Assembly (NCBI GenBank): GCA_965644295.1
Contig: CBFFRP010000349.1
Location: 1-58,439 of the forward strand
Origin: Paraphysomonas bandaiensis
Lineage: Eukaryota > Chrysophyceae
Length of the DNA stretch: 58,439 nt
Reading direction: 5' to 3'
Position numbers and translations under genes: made by a program. The notes beneath the pieces were generated by a model that saw nothing but the letters and a program-made list of their open reading frames with translations, was not told the origin of the DNA and ran no database searches. Positions 23,337 to 33,807 of the stretch are shown here, piece by piece (the first letter of the stretch is position 1; the number at the start of each line of letters is the position of its first letter).

Positions 23337-24861
23337 TAACCATTAATGGTAATGGCATTATAATTGCCGGGACATTTTAAATTAATGCCACTAAAATTGC
23401 GGGGAACTGGACTACCATTACCTGTACTGCTATATATAGAACTGAGTGTTCTTAAGAGTATAGTATCTCCTCTGTACTCCGAAGAAACTCTAAACAATAT
23501 TAGACAACAATGTTCATGCAACTCTACAGGCACTCTGTGGCAACCTTGTTCACTATCTTCTTAATCATGCATTCTAGAGTTAGAGAATAGTGTCCTGAGC
23601 GATATCCATAGCAACGTAGGAAAATACCCAAAAACTCTAAAATAATCATTGAAAACATGCATATTTCACCTCTAGAAACATTCATAAAAACACTATTTTT
23701 CCCCTAAGTACACAACTACGATATACTCTGTGCTGTATTTATACATATATAGAGCACATTAAGCAACGATGATGGCCAAAACAATCGATGGCAATGTAAT
23801 TTACAGAGTCTTCTTCCGAGTGGTTTCAGAGAATCCTCTCAGTGCTCTGTATCTTATTGTTCGTTGTGCAATGATCTCCTTTAACAAGATATACTGCGAG
23901 GTTACACGAGTTGTGTGAATCATATAGCCAAGAAGGGCACCAAACATGCGGATTTTTCTTGACGAGAGGAACTCGAGAGAATTTTGGGAAGTGAGAGACT
24001 TCACGGGGGCGATTTATTGTCTTTTGTAAGAAAGAAAGTATCTCCTGCTGCAAGGAACTTATTTCGGTGGCTGGAATGGATAGTCATGAACGACGAACCA
24101 TTTTCTATTGTGGAGAATAAGTATGTTCGGAAGAAATGGAACCAATTTGTACCAAGCCCGCCAGTTATTTGATATGCTGCTACAAGAATTTCCAGAGCTG
24201 CATCCATACCTTTCCCCGAATGCAAGCATTGTTGTCAGTGCAAATTTTGAGAAGGCAGTGGCTAAAATTCAAGGGAACGATGAAAGAGAGTTGACAGGCA
24301 ATGAGAGAAGAGCAGTTAGACATGCATTCATCCATGGAGGTTGGTGTACCCGACAGGAATAACGAGGACGAGAGTGAAGGAACTGATTTTGCACAGCGTG
24401 CTCTGGACAGCGTCGAGGTCACCAAGAGAGCTCGACTTGGTACCTATGAGTCCAACTACCGCTGCTTGCTTCATATTGAAGCACAATCTACTTTTGTTGA
24501 GAGGCTCTTTAGTCGTGCAACGTTGATTATGACACCTGAGCGTAGAAACATGAATCCATATCGACTAGAATCGGTGCTATTCCTACGAGCCAATTACATG
24601 CTGTGAGATGTTTATACCCTCCATAAAGCCCTGCAAGAAGATCCTGATGTGTCAGTAGAGAGCGAGAAGTAGTTAAAATTTGTAGTCTGCTATTTAACTA
24701 AAAATTAGCAATTAAGGGAGCACAACAGTATCTATTATATGAGTGGTGCTATCTACTTTAGGTTAGTAGGTATTAGTGGTCATTAATGCGCCATTAATGG
24801 CCATTATAATTGCCGGGAGCTGGACTACCATTAATGGGCCATTAATGGTTACCAGGCCCTG
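23337..24861 (+). mobile_element. hAT-family element with intact ends (TSD ATTTATAT)
   Basis: 1,525 bp, starting CAGGGCCTGGTAACCATTAA and ending in its reverse complement. A perfect 8-bp duplication ATTTATAT lies at 23329-23336 and 24862-24869. Subterminal copies of CATTATAATTGCCGGGA occur near both ends. It encodes only a broken transposase. Its ends differ in sequence from those of the 13.4-15.0 kb elements, so it is a second hAT family. Confidence 0.9.
24030..24609 (+). pseudogene. hAT transposase C-terminal half, frameshifted
   Basis: Broken frames still read WIVMNDEPFSIVENKYVRK, then FPELHPYLSPNASIVVSANF and, after a frame change near 24310-24360, FVERLFSRATLIMTPERRN and LESVLFLRANYML. 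The ERLFS...R..L....LE..LFL.AN pattern is the hAT dimerisation domain. The N-terminal zinc finger and most of the catalytic core are missing or unreadable. Confidence 0.8.
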
Positions 24862-24869
24862 ATTTATAT

Positions 24870-25228
24870 ATTGAAATAATAGCACAACGAAGTGTTATAT
24901 GTTATAATTGACAACACAGCATCTGACTGCGCAATGTATACTTTTAGTACTTCTAGTAGTAGCGTAGAACTTAAATACATGAGTTCCACTCGAAACGTAG
25001 AGAAGAATTATCCCTTCCGATAACTACCTTTTGTTGACATCAATTCTGCATTGTTAGAGATTCAATATGAATCTGTTGTATACAAACTAAGTAGTGCTGA
25101 ATAAATAATTCTCACTACGCATAGCAACACAATTTATATCCTTCCAATCCATACGTACAACATTTAACATAAAGCACAATTTATAACTTTGTCATCTATT
25201 CCTGTACAACTCCAACCGCACAACTCAT
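24870..25228. other. Intergenic spacer
   Basis: AT-rich sequence between the hAT element and the 3' end of the glycosyltransferase-like gene. Nothing supported. Confidence 0.4.
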
Positions 25229-27757
25229 CTATGATATCATATTCAACCCAAAGACCCACTCTCTAAGATAATTTAAAATTTGAATAGTGCATATAGGAAT
25301 GTCCACATGTCTCAATACATCTGTACAAAAACTAGTACATAAAGCAGTCACCTTCTCTTTGTGGTATTCAGAAGTTGATTCATAAAGAAGGTCAGAAAAA
25401 TGGGCATGAACATATTCAGTCACGTAGGCCGTACCTTTAATATACCGCACCGCAACAGAAAAGACATCAGATACATTATTCAGTGGATCAATATTACGTT
25501 GGAGGAGAGGAGGCATGTGACACACCTCCAGCCACTGTACGGTTGGTGCAATGCGGAAATCTGTCAGAGCATCGCTCAATAATCCGAGGTGTCTGAAATC
25601 AGATATATACTTTTTCTCTAGGACTTCATTTCGCGCACGCACAAGACTCGCCTCATCGCCATAAAGGTGTGGAGTACCCGCCGACCGATCTATTTCATTT
25701 ATTTTGTCATGGATCTGTATCATCCTCGCGATACTCTCTGGCCAAGGCGACCATTTATACTTAGCTATAAACGGCCCATCTCTTATGATCATATGACGCA
25801 TCAAACTGGCCTGCTCTAAATCCCTAGCAATAGTATCCGTAAGGGCGTCACCTTCATACAGAAGGTAATGTCTGCCGGACCCATACGATACTTTATCAGG
25901 TAGATTTCTGTGGATAAATCTTGAGTACATCGACAATCCAAACCATTGACGCGGTTGAGATGGGTCAACGGTGTACTGCGAACGCCCACAAACCAATGAG
26001 TGATGAAACTGCAGCGGTGGGTGACCATCGTTGTCTATCATGGTATAGGAAGGAAAGCGCAGTACAGTATAGCCCTCTGCTTCCACTTTATCAGAAGCTA
26101 GGTACCCTCTTAAATCTGGAATCACAAGGAACTCTCCCAGTGTTAACACAATTTTCCAATCATCGGGATACATACGCTCAATGGCCATCAGCTCCTCATC
26201 AGCCTCTTTGCACACAAAAGTAGAGTGCTTAGATTGTACTACTCTCCAGCTGCTCGGTGCTTGCTCGCTGATAATACGTAGAGATGCGTCGGAGCTGTTG
26301 TAGTCTAGGAGTATAGCCATATCGAAATGTGGGGCATGATGCCTAATCCAATGAGGAAGCAGAAATTCTTCGTTATACATATGAGTAAGTAATATAACTC
26401 TTCGGTTTCTATTCAAACTCACAACAGGATGGTTTAGCGTGTTTCGGAGAGCAAAGGGTTGTGCTGGAATTATTCCACGAAGGTCTCTCTGAGCAATGTT
26501 AATGAGCAGCTGCCGTGAATCACAATCTCCACCCTGTCGAGAAATGCAGTCATCTGACCAAAGCACTGCCACCATGCTGCTAACTGTCTGACCAGAAATT
26601 GTGCTTGCTGTTGCTAATATTGCATCTCGCGTACTCTGCTCCTCGATTCGCCTACCGAGAATAACTACCACGAGACCTACAGACGAATTCGGCAACTCAG
26701 ACCAGTCGCTTAACGTAGCAGTGCCCAATATTTTAGCAGCTTGATCATTCCACGCATACGTATGTTGAAAAGAATTGTCTCCCTTTAAACCCTCACGCAG
26801 CGCCTGAAGTTTCCCTAAGGTAGTAGAATAGGTGTCCAGACAAGCCGTGGATACTGCGTACCGCTGATTTACCAAAGAAGTCAACAACCTCTCTGCCCAT
26901 TTCATCTCCTCCATGCTCCTGCGTTCGCCCATATGGTGCACTAAACATAGCCTTGGCGCAGCTCGCACAGCAGAGTCCACCAATTCTTCTATCGATAGAG
27001 ATGACGGAGACAGTACGAGGTCCGAGGGAGTAGGAAGGGGCTCTGATAAATGAGATGCGACATACACAACTGTAGAAGAAGTTGCATAGGCCAGTTCATT
27101 CCACAAGCGCCAACCTGAAACTGCCAATGAGTAAAGACTGTAACTCTTTCTGTATCCTTCTGTACTACTAGTAGATATCGAAGACGTCAAAATATCTAGT
27201 ACAGCTGGGCCCATTGAAGACGCATCCAATAGGTAGTGCATATGACTAGGCAGAGTAGGAATCTGTATTTCTCCAATACTTCTTGAGTTGCATATTGCGT
27301 CACCCAGATATTTAGGCACCATAAAGTTCTGACTATCCCCCAGATAGCCATACATATTTCCTATGTGTACTGTGATAATATTCGACGCAGTGGAGTTGAC
27401 CAACACAGCATACTCCAGTCTACTTAATACATGAATAATAGTTGGTCTTTTTCCAACTAAAGAGTAACCAGAAACACACTCAAAAATATTTGAAGGGACT
27501 AAATCATCACTAGCTATCAACAATACATCATACATAAAATAACTGTCAGATGCGCAGTGCTGTGTTGAGAAAATCGAATCATATGACGCGCGTTCATAAG
27601 TCATATTAACGTCCATGTGAAGAAAATAATGAGCGAGATGATCGCAATATGTACATGTTTCCCATCCAATGAGAAAAATACTTACTGCTTTTGTTCTATA
27701 AGCTGTAGCGGCTATTAGTAGCAACAATACAGCCCAACTCCAACACTGCTTTCTCAT
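25229..27757 (-). CDS. Secreted/ER glycosyltransferase-like protein (GT2/GT92-like C-terminal domain)
   Basis: A single open frame of 842 codons without introns, unusual next to its intron-rich neighbours. The N-terminus is a signal peptide or signal anchor (MRKQCWSWAVLLLLIAATA). The first half (about residues 25-440) has no family I recognise, with scattered Cys and N-glycosylation sites. The second half starts with VILLTHMYNEEFLLPHWIRH then HFDMAILLDYNSSDASL. The N-E...L..W..HH and D-x-x-S-x-D pattern is shared with GT2_4/GT92-type transferases. The later acidic motif, usually D-x-D-E-F, reads LTLGEFLVI, so the metal-binding Asp pair is not evident. Donor and acceptor cannot be told. Confidence 0.72.
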   Translation of the reverse strand: MRKQCWSWAVLLLLIAATAYRTKAVSIFLIGWETCTYCDHLAHYFLHMDVNMTYERASYDSIFSTQHCASDSYFMYDVLLIASDDLVPSNIFECVSGYSLVGKRPTIIHVLSRLEYAVLVNSTASNIITVHIGNMYGYLGDSQNFMVPKYLGDAICNSRSIGEIQIPTLPSHMHYLLDASSMGPAVLDILTSSISTSSTEGYRKSYSLYSLAVSGWRLWNELAYATSSTVVYVASHLSEPLPTPSDLVLSPSSLSIEELVDSAVRAAPRLCLVHHMGERRSMEEMKWAERLLTSLVNQRYAVSTACLDTYSTTLGKLQALREGLKGDNSFQHTYAWNDQAAKILGTATLSDWSELPNSSVGLVVVILGRRIEEQSTRDAILATASTISGQTVSSMVAVLWSDDCISRQGGDCDSRQLLINIAQRDLRGIIPAQPFALRNTLNHPVVSLNRNRRVILLTHMYNEEFLLPHWIRHHAPHFDMAILLDYNSSDASLRIISEQAPSSWRVVQSKHSTFVCKEADEELMAIERMYPDDWKIVLTLGEFLVIPDLRGYLASDKVEAEGYTVLRFPSYTMIDNDGHPPLQFHHSLVCGRSQYTVDPSQPRQWFGLSMYSRFIHRNLPDKVSYGSGRHYLLYEGDALTDTIARDLEQASLMRHMIIRDGPFIAKYKWSPWPESIARMIQIHDKINEIDRSAGTPHLYGDEASLVRARNEVLEKKYISDFRHLGLLSDALTDFRIAPTVQWLEVCHMPPLLQRNIDPLNNVSDVFSVAVRYIKGTAYVTEYVHAHFSDLLYESTSEYHKEKVTALCTSFCTDVLRHVDIPICTIQILNYLREWVFGLNMIS

Positions 27758-28341
27758 GGGCTATATCTCTTACTATCTTATGTGTTGTTTAGAAGAAAAG
27801 ATAATGGGACATGAAACCATATATACAAATGACTTATGGTTCATATGATAGGATATATCTTGATTTATGTATTGGTAAAGAGATCGATGTGTGTTAATGG
27901 GACCAGATGCGATGGGAACTCACTGCAGAGAAGAGAAAATTTGAATCCAAAATCATGAAAAAACATGAAAAAGTACCTTTTTTATAATTCCATAATTTTT
28001 TCACTTCAAAAATCGAAATAGCCAAATCTACATTCTGCTGTACATACAATATACAGACGTACAATACCGGAATACAGCAGTCCATATGGGCAGATGTAGG
28101 AGCGGTATACCGTGGTATACCAGTATACAGCTCTTACTATCGCCACAACAGAACTGCAACTACACCCCCATGCGGTATAATCCATAGCATGTATCACGTA
28201 TCCATTGCATGGGTTGGTTTGTCGTGCATGGTTTCCTATCATAGTAAACTATATCCAGTACATACAGGAGTATAGGATAACAACAATCGTCCCTAGTATA
28301 TTGCAGTATATAGAGAAGGAAAGCCATCACTATTCTCATTG
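27758..28341. promoter_or_regulatory. Head-to-head spacer with GTATAC-rich sequence
   Basis: Separates the divergent glycosyltransferase-like and small two-TM genes. The stretch 28035-28135 is dense in GTATAC, ATACAG and TACCGTGGTATACC-like palindromic strings. No gene is supported. Confidence 0.35.
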
Positions 28342-28862
28342 ATGGAAGATATTAAGAAGAAGTTTAAGGAATATAAGGATGATGTACAACAAGTGTTGTC
28401 TGATTACGAGCATAATGGCACTCCTTTGAGAGGATTATTCAGCAAAGGGCGCACTTCTATTGAAGGCTTATATAATGACACTTCGCATCATGTTTCATCC
28501 TTTAAAAGCTCCTTCACAAGTCAGATAGTGCCTGTGGAGTCAAAAATACAAGATTTTTACCATAAGAACTCAAGTATTGCTGATTACTGCCGTGTTCATC
28601 CCGCTGTCGTTGTAGGATGCGCATCTTCAGTTGTGGCTCTTCCATCACTTTATTGTACGTTTAAATTGTATATTAAAAAGCCGCCACTCATGATATTTTA
28701 GTTTTTGGAATTCGTGGAATGGCTTTGGGCGCGTTGGGAGCTGCGTCGGTGTCCTCGTTAGCTGTTGGTGCACTGCAATACGAGTACTCTCATGAGGTAA
28801 GAATTCTACAAATATGCTGTGCTACATCTTATTTGATATGTATCTAGAAGAAGCAGGAGTGA
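28342..28862 (+). CDS. Small protein with paired membrane segments, weakly MICOS MIC26/27-like
   Basis: Three exons: ATG 28342 to about 28651, about 28702-28797, and a final KKQE/stop at about 28849-28862. The product is about 140 residues. The N-terminal half is a charged helix (MEDIKKKFKEYKDDVQQVLS). Then come a hydrophobic segment (HPAVVVGCASSVVALPSLYF) and, after the first intron, a Gly/Ala-rich segment (GIRGMALGALGAASVSSLAV). Two adjacent membrane helices with small-residue packing, preceded by an amphipathic helix, recall apolipoprotein O-like MICOS subunits, but I see no diagnostic motif. Introns have GTACGT and GTAAGA donors. Confidence 0.6.
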
Positions 28863-29522
28863 AACGCAATGTGCGGTTGAAGTAGTTTATTGATTTGGCG
28901 ACCACCTACTGCGCCAACCTATGCGCAACGTGTCATGATCAATTAGTACAAAATGTGCATATTTTATGGTATACTTTGTCAGTCCAACAGTTTAACAAAG
29001 CCAGAAACCATATGTACTAATTAATTCAGTTGTCACCTGTCATTTTAGAATTTAGAATTACACTTTGCTGTTCCCGTTACCCATGAGGTTGACGTGATAG
29101 AACATCTGTATTAACTAGCTCTAAGGTTAATTATACAGTGATTCGAGTATTTCGCTTATTGTCATTTCAGATGCTCTTTTCATGAAATCATACTTAGTCA
29201 CGAGAAACTCTACTCGCTCAGCAACGAGGGAATTGTAAATTAATAGTGTGTACCGGACACGCAATACATTCTACTGTATACTGTAAAGGGGTATATATAT
29301 TCTTGAACAGGTGAGTTTTAATTTATTACGTATTGTGATATTGTGAATTGTGAAGCCGTTGGAAGTTAGGTCACAGGAAAAAACGGAGAGAAGAATCGGA
29401 ATAAATACACAAAGTCGTCAGTACATATAACATAGCTGGCTATACTAAACTATTTAAAATATTGCCCACCTACATTTGAATGTTTCAAGCACTCTGATTA
29501 TCAACAGTTCACTGTTTATTAG
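28863..29522. other. Convergent intergenic spacer
   Basis: Lies between the 3' ends of the two-TM gene (plus) and HslV (minus). AT-rich; I see no gene or RNA. Confidence 0.4.
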
Positions 29523-30419
29523 TTATGTACTAGTTTTCGATTCATCAACTTCCTTTGATGGACTTGCATCAGTGCTGTCAGGAACTAGCTTCTCCACCGT
29601 CAGGTTGTGATTCGTATACACGCACATATCACCAGCTATTTTCATAGCCTTCCGGGCAACTTCCTCTGCCTCCATGCTCTCGATGTCCATGAGTGCCATT
29701 GCCGCAGCTGTACGTCACATCAACCATGTTTGATTCACGTAACGCATATCACTCACCTTGTGCATAGCTTCCACCGGACCCAACACCTTATCATTTAAAT
29801 TAGGGCACTTGCAGTAATGGAAATGAATGACTTACCCATGACACCGTAGTAGGGCTCAAGAACGTCACCATTGCCAGTAAGCTCAAATGTGTTGCTCTTG
29901 TCTGCCACAAGTAGCACCGCCTATTGTAATAAATATATCATTAGACGATTTACAAAATAGTACCATGATTAATTTTACCTCGAGCTTACGCAAATATTTA
30001 TCTGTTCTCCATGCTTTGGCCAGCTCTACGCAAGCCCTTGTTAATTGGTCTGGATGCTTACCAAGCTTCTCTTCAAGTCTTTCCAACAAGGTTAATGCAT
30101 CCGCGGTTGATCCAGCAAACCCCACAAGTATGTTGTCCCCGAGCCTCCTCACCTTTTGAACATTCGGTTTAATTACAATAGATCCTTGAGTGACCTGTCC
30201 GTCACCAGCCATCACCACATTTCCGTTTTTTCTAACGCAAAGAATAGTTGTTCTGCAATAAATATCGAATAAATATATAGTCGAGATGAGTGTGATTCCT
30301 ACTAACCCATGGCGTCCTGTCGACAGAGAGCGTGCAGCCTGTAATGTTGGTGCAAATGTCTTTGCAGACATTGCAGACATCCATTGACCTCTCAACATAC
30401 CTCTTGCTATACTTGCCAT
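29523..30419 (-). CDS. HslV: HslV-type threonine protease, mitochondrial
   Basis: Spliced minus-strand gene from ATG 30419-30417 to TAA 29525-29523. HslV is the proteolytic ring of the bacterial-type HslUV complex, kept in mitochondria of several protists. The N-terminus ([20 protein letters not shown] and [13 protein letters not shown]) is an Arg/Ser-rich presequence. A 5' intron joins RHG to [20 protein letters not shown], so cleavage after Gly would expose the catalytic Thr-Thr. Also seen: [28 protein letters not shown], and the C-terminal [20 protein letters not shown] motif of HslV. The final 25 or so residues (Ser/Asp/Lys-rich) extend beyond the bacterial end. No HslU is in the window. 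Confidence 0.95.
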
Positions 30420-30827
30420 ATTTCAATATAGAGTTTAGGTTTGTTCCGGAGTGCAGAGGTGTACTATTGGAACAGTGGTGTGTGTTAATTACAGCACCTC
30501 TTCAGAGTACTCCACACTGTACGAGTGTATACCATAAACATCCACAGAATACACCACTACATACTGCTGTACAGGACAGTATAAATATACGCGGAATATA
30601 TACTACGGAACTACTACTGGAGTATAATGTACCGCTATACAGTATGGCGGCTCTATACAGCAGTACGGAGTATACACCTGCAGCAGTACTTGTTGTGCTT
30701 ATGTTTGGTGTGTGTGTGGAGGCAATGAGATGGTTATATATACAGTGGTTACCAGTGTTTCTATTAACACTTTAATAAATCTAAAATAGACTTCACGACC
30801 TATCAATTCTAACAGAGTAGTTGAATT
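30420..30827. promoter_or_regulatory. Shared 5' region of HslV and bL9m
   Basis: 408 bp between two divergent mitochondrial-protein genes. The part 30500-30690 is dense in short near-palindromes such as GTATAC, CTATACAG, TACAGTAT and ATACTGCTGTAC. I infer a bidirectional promoter; no single element is provable. Confidence 0.4.
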
Positions 30828-31196
30828 ATGCAGTTCTTATCGAGTTGCAGAAAACCTATTGTGGTATTTCGCTTTCAACAGCGCTTTGGAACTAGCCTTC
30901 GTGTGCTGCTATTAGAAAATTTGGTAAATCGGGGAGAAAAGGGTGAAATTGTAAAAGTAAGAGTGTTATAGTCTTTATTGGATATCAAATTCATTCTGAT
31001 TAGGTCAAGAGAGGACATTTCCGCAATCTATTGTACCCTAGAAAAATCGCAGGTTTGTAATTTATGTGAGATTCGTAACAGACAGTCACTGTGTTATACT
31101 GTAGTCTATGCCACGGCGGAGAACATAGCCAAATATAAATATTTGATTGATGAGCGTCAGAGAAATATTGAAAACAATAAAAAGACAATAGTATAG
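30828..31196 (+). CDS. Mitochondrial ribosomal protein bL9, N-domain only
   Basis: Three exons with introns at about 30957-31003 and 31050-31100 give 89 residues. The core LRVLLLENLVNRGEKGEIVK, then VKRGHFRNLLYPRKIAVYAT, is the bL9 N-terminal domain that binds 23S rRNA (compare V-x-LL-x-x-V-x-x-LG-x-x-G-D-x-V-x-V-K-x-G-Y-x-R-N). The N-terminus (MQFLSSCRKPIVVFRFQQRF) looks like a mitochondrial presequence. The protein stops after a short Lys/Asn-rich helix, so the long helix and C-domain of bacterial L9 are absent, as in several mitochondrial L9 proteins. The second intron splits the AVYAT codons and restores them exactly. Confidence 0.87.
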
Positions 31197-32178
31197 GATA
31201 TCGGAGTGAACGCATTTTTGTGTCATCTGCAGTTGAGGGCTGAATCGATCACAGCATTTTCAGTTACTGTGCTTATATAACTAATCTAATGTCAGTATTT
31301 TCTCGTAATTCTTAATTTTTCTGGCCTGTTTGCTAGGTCGTTATTGTTATTATTACTTCTCAGCTGTACATGCGCACGGTTGGCAGCATCACCTACACAA
31401 ATGGACTTCAGTCATAAATTGCAATTTAAAGTACTCGTACTTAAGAAATTGACTGCTATATGACCTCGTAGTAAAGCAAAAAAGTTCTTGTCGTTCTTCT
31501 TTCTCGATTTCATGTACAAGCTAGACTGCAAAGTACAACATGTACATAGTATTAAATACGTGATCTTGATATCTTGATACTTACCCAGCTTGTTAGAATA
31601 GATGAGAGTTATCATAAAATGCTTGAAAGTGAAGCATGTGTCGTAATAAATGTATGCAGAATTAGTCCAGTGTTCAAGCGACTACTAAATGCTAAATGCT
31701 ACCATTTATTCGTAAATCTACTGTTTGTTAACTTCGTTGTATATTGTATATGATATATGTGCATGGAAATCGGCGTTGTAGAGTCGTAGTAACAGTGTAA
31801 TATCATACCTTTGAAACTTCTATTAACTAGCAAACCAGTAATACCAAAACATGGGGCTCCTATACAGTACAAGCGACAAGCGTGAATAGAAACAAAATAG
31901 TGTCTGCTCACTGCTCAATAATGGCATCATTTATCCTTCAGGAATGGATATTTCATACACGACTATAGATAAAAGCCTTTAGGCAGTACACTTACTTCCT
32001 TTTACTAAAAGAACCATCTCGTTACATTGAGTAGTCAAAGTGCATATGCACGGCAACAATTTTTAGTTAACATCAGTATAACTTATCCGATTTCCATGCA
32101 CATATATCATATTCAACTTCTACTAAAATCAACAAGCTTGACTGGTAGAAAACACTCATTCTGATGGCAATGAGAGAT
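31197..32178. other. Intergenic spacer, gene-poor
   Basis: No supported gene. On the minus strand, 31420-31620 has a good-looking intron (GTAAGTATCAA...CTTTGCAG) with open sequence on both sides. I could not find a reading frame that joins the two sides from an ATG, so I leave it as a possible unrecognised exon or RNA. Confidence 0.35.
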
Positions 32179-33807
32179 TTAAAGAGAGAAGTCCACGCCC
32201 TGAGCCAATGGAACTGATGTTCCGTAGTTGATAGCACATGTTCCACGACGCATGTATTGCTTCCATGAGTCACTGCCGGATTCCCTTCCGGCACCGGTAT
32301 CCTTTTCACCACCAAAAGCTCCGCCAATCTCCGCTCCACTGCACGATGTGTTAACGTTGATGATGCCACACTCGCTTCCAGTGGGTCCCAGCCACCGGAA
32401 AACATTCCTCATGTTAGAGGTGAAAAGCGCAGATGAGAGACCGAAAGGGGTGTTGTTGTTAATCTCTACGGCCTCCTCGTAGCTGCCTACTTTGAGAACG
32501 TGGGTGATGGGGACAAATAGCTCCTCCTTCACGATGGGCATATCGTTATTGCTCTCCACAAGAGTTGGCCAAACATAGTAACCATTCTCGAGGCCCTTGT
32601 CCTTAAGCTCGCTCTTATCAATACGCCCGCCACCGTACAGGACCTTACCGCCCTGTTTCTTAATCTCAGCGATGCCATCCTCATACTCTTTGATAGCCCC
32701 TGTGTTGTGTACTGGACCGAGGAGAGTACCGTCGACAAGAGGATTTCCGGGCTTGATCTTAGAGTAGGCGTCCACCAAAGCGGGCACAAACTTGTCGTAA
32801 ATCTTCTCATGTACAAGTAGGCGGCGAAGAGTTGTGCATCTCTGTCCGGCAGTACCTGCAGCAGCGAAGAGAACACTGCGAAGCGCAACCTCCAAGTCCG
32901 CATCATCCATGACAATCACAGCGTTGTTACCACCAAGCTCCAGGATGGTTCTTCCGAATCTCCCGGCGACAGAAGAGGCAACACCCTTGCCCACAGAGGT
33001 GCTACCAGTAAAGGAGATCAAGTTCAAGCGCTTGTCGTCAATCAGGCGCTGTCCAACAGTAGCGCCACTTCCCTGACACATAGTAGCAATACCTCCAGGA
33101 AGATTGTTATCCAAGAACACCTCAGAAATAAGTTTGCTCTGGGCGATAGTCACCAAAGAAGAGCTAGAGGCACCCTTCCAAATCTGGGTATTTCCACACA
33201 CCAATGACACGGAGGTGTTCCACCCATGCACAGCGCAAGGGAAGTTGTATGCCGAAATGATACCGACCTGACCAAGGGGATTCCATGTCTCGATAAGGGC
33301 GTGGTCTTCTCTTTCGGAGGGAAGCATCTGCCCTGGGAGCTGACGACTCATACCAACAGCTAGGTCGCACATGTCAATGAACTCTTGCACCTCTCCAAGA
33401 CCCTCAGTCTTGATCTTTCCCATTTCCAAAGAAATAAGAGATCCCAAAGACTCCTGGTGATCGCGAAGCTTAAGTCCAATCTGTCTGACAATTTCGCCTC
33501 GGCGGGGAGCAGGGGTCAGCTTCCACATCTCCATAGCTTCAGTCATGTTCTTGAGGCAAGACTCATAGTCATCCGCATTACCAAATCGCACCTTGGCAAT
33601 TGGTTCTCCCGTAGCAGGGTTAATGGAAGTGTGGGTCTGTCCATTCCCTACCCATTCTTTTCCATTCCAGCATCCCAGATTCTCTTCTTTAAGTCCTAAC
33701 TTTTCTAGAAAAGGATACTTGTGGAAGGTTAAATCCGAAGAAAAGGAAGCCCGAAGAACAGAGGCAGCTTTGCCCTGGCGTGCAACATTAGAGAATCTTG
33801 ACAACAT
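32179..33807 (-). CDS. ALDH7A1: ALDH7-type aldehyde dehydrogenase (alpha-aminoadipic semialdehyde dehydrogenase)
   Basis: Single-exon gene of about 542 codons from ATG 33807. ALDH7 enzymes (antiquitin) oxidise alpha-aminoadipic semialdehyde in lysine breakdown and related aldehydes. The N-terminus MLSRFSNVARQGKAASVLRA is a likely mitochondrial presequence. Motifs: WNPLGQVGIISAYNFP, NAD site FTGSTSVGKGVA, general base in LELGGNNA, catalytic Cys in AAAGTAGQRCTT, PIVKEELFVPITHV, and the ALDH7 ending NTSCSGAEIGGAFGGEKDTG, with INYG and PLAQGVDF near the C-terminus. All catalytic residues are present. An upstream in-frame GTG extends the frame, but the ATG fits the presequence. Confidence 0.95.
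   Translation of the reverse strand: MLSRFSNVARQGKAASVLRASFSSDLTFHKYPFLEKLGLKEENLGCWNGKEWVGNGQTHTSINPATGEPIAKVRFGNADDYESCLKNMTEAMEMWKLTPAPRRGEIVRQIGLKLRDHQESLGSLISLEMGKIKTEGLGEVQEFIDMCDLAVGMSRQLPGQMLPSEREDHALIETWNPLGQVGIISAYNFPCAVHGWNTSVSLVCGNTQIWKGASSSSLVTIAQSKLISEVFLDNNLPGGIATMCQGSGATVGQRLIDDKRLNLISFTGSTSVGKGVASSVAGRFGRTILELGGNNAVIVMDDADLEVALRSVLFAAAGTAGQRCTTLRRLLVHEKIYDKFVPALVDAYSKIKPGNPLVDGTLLGPVHNTGAIKEYEDGIAEIKKQGGKVLYGGGRIDKSELKDKGLENGYYVWPTLVESNNDMPIVKEELFVPITHVLKVGSYEEAVEINNNTPFGLSSALFTSNMRNVFRWLGPTGSECGIINVNTSCSGAEIGGAFGGEKDTGAGRESGSDSWKQYMRRGTCAINYGTSVPLAQGVDFSL

Noticed and set aside
28863-29522. tRNA or small RNA gene in the spacer
   Set aside because: I looked for A/B-box-like and cloverleaf patterns by eye here and in other spacers and found none I could fold convincingly.
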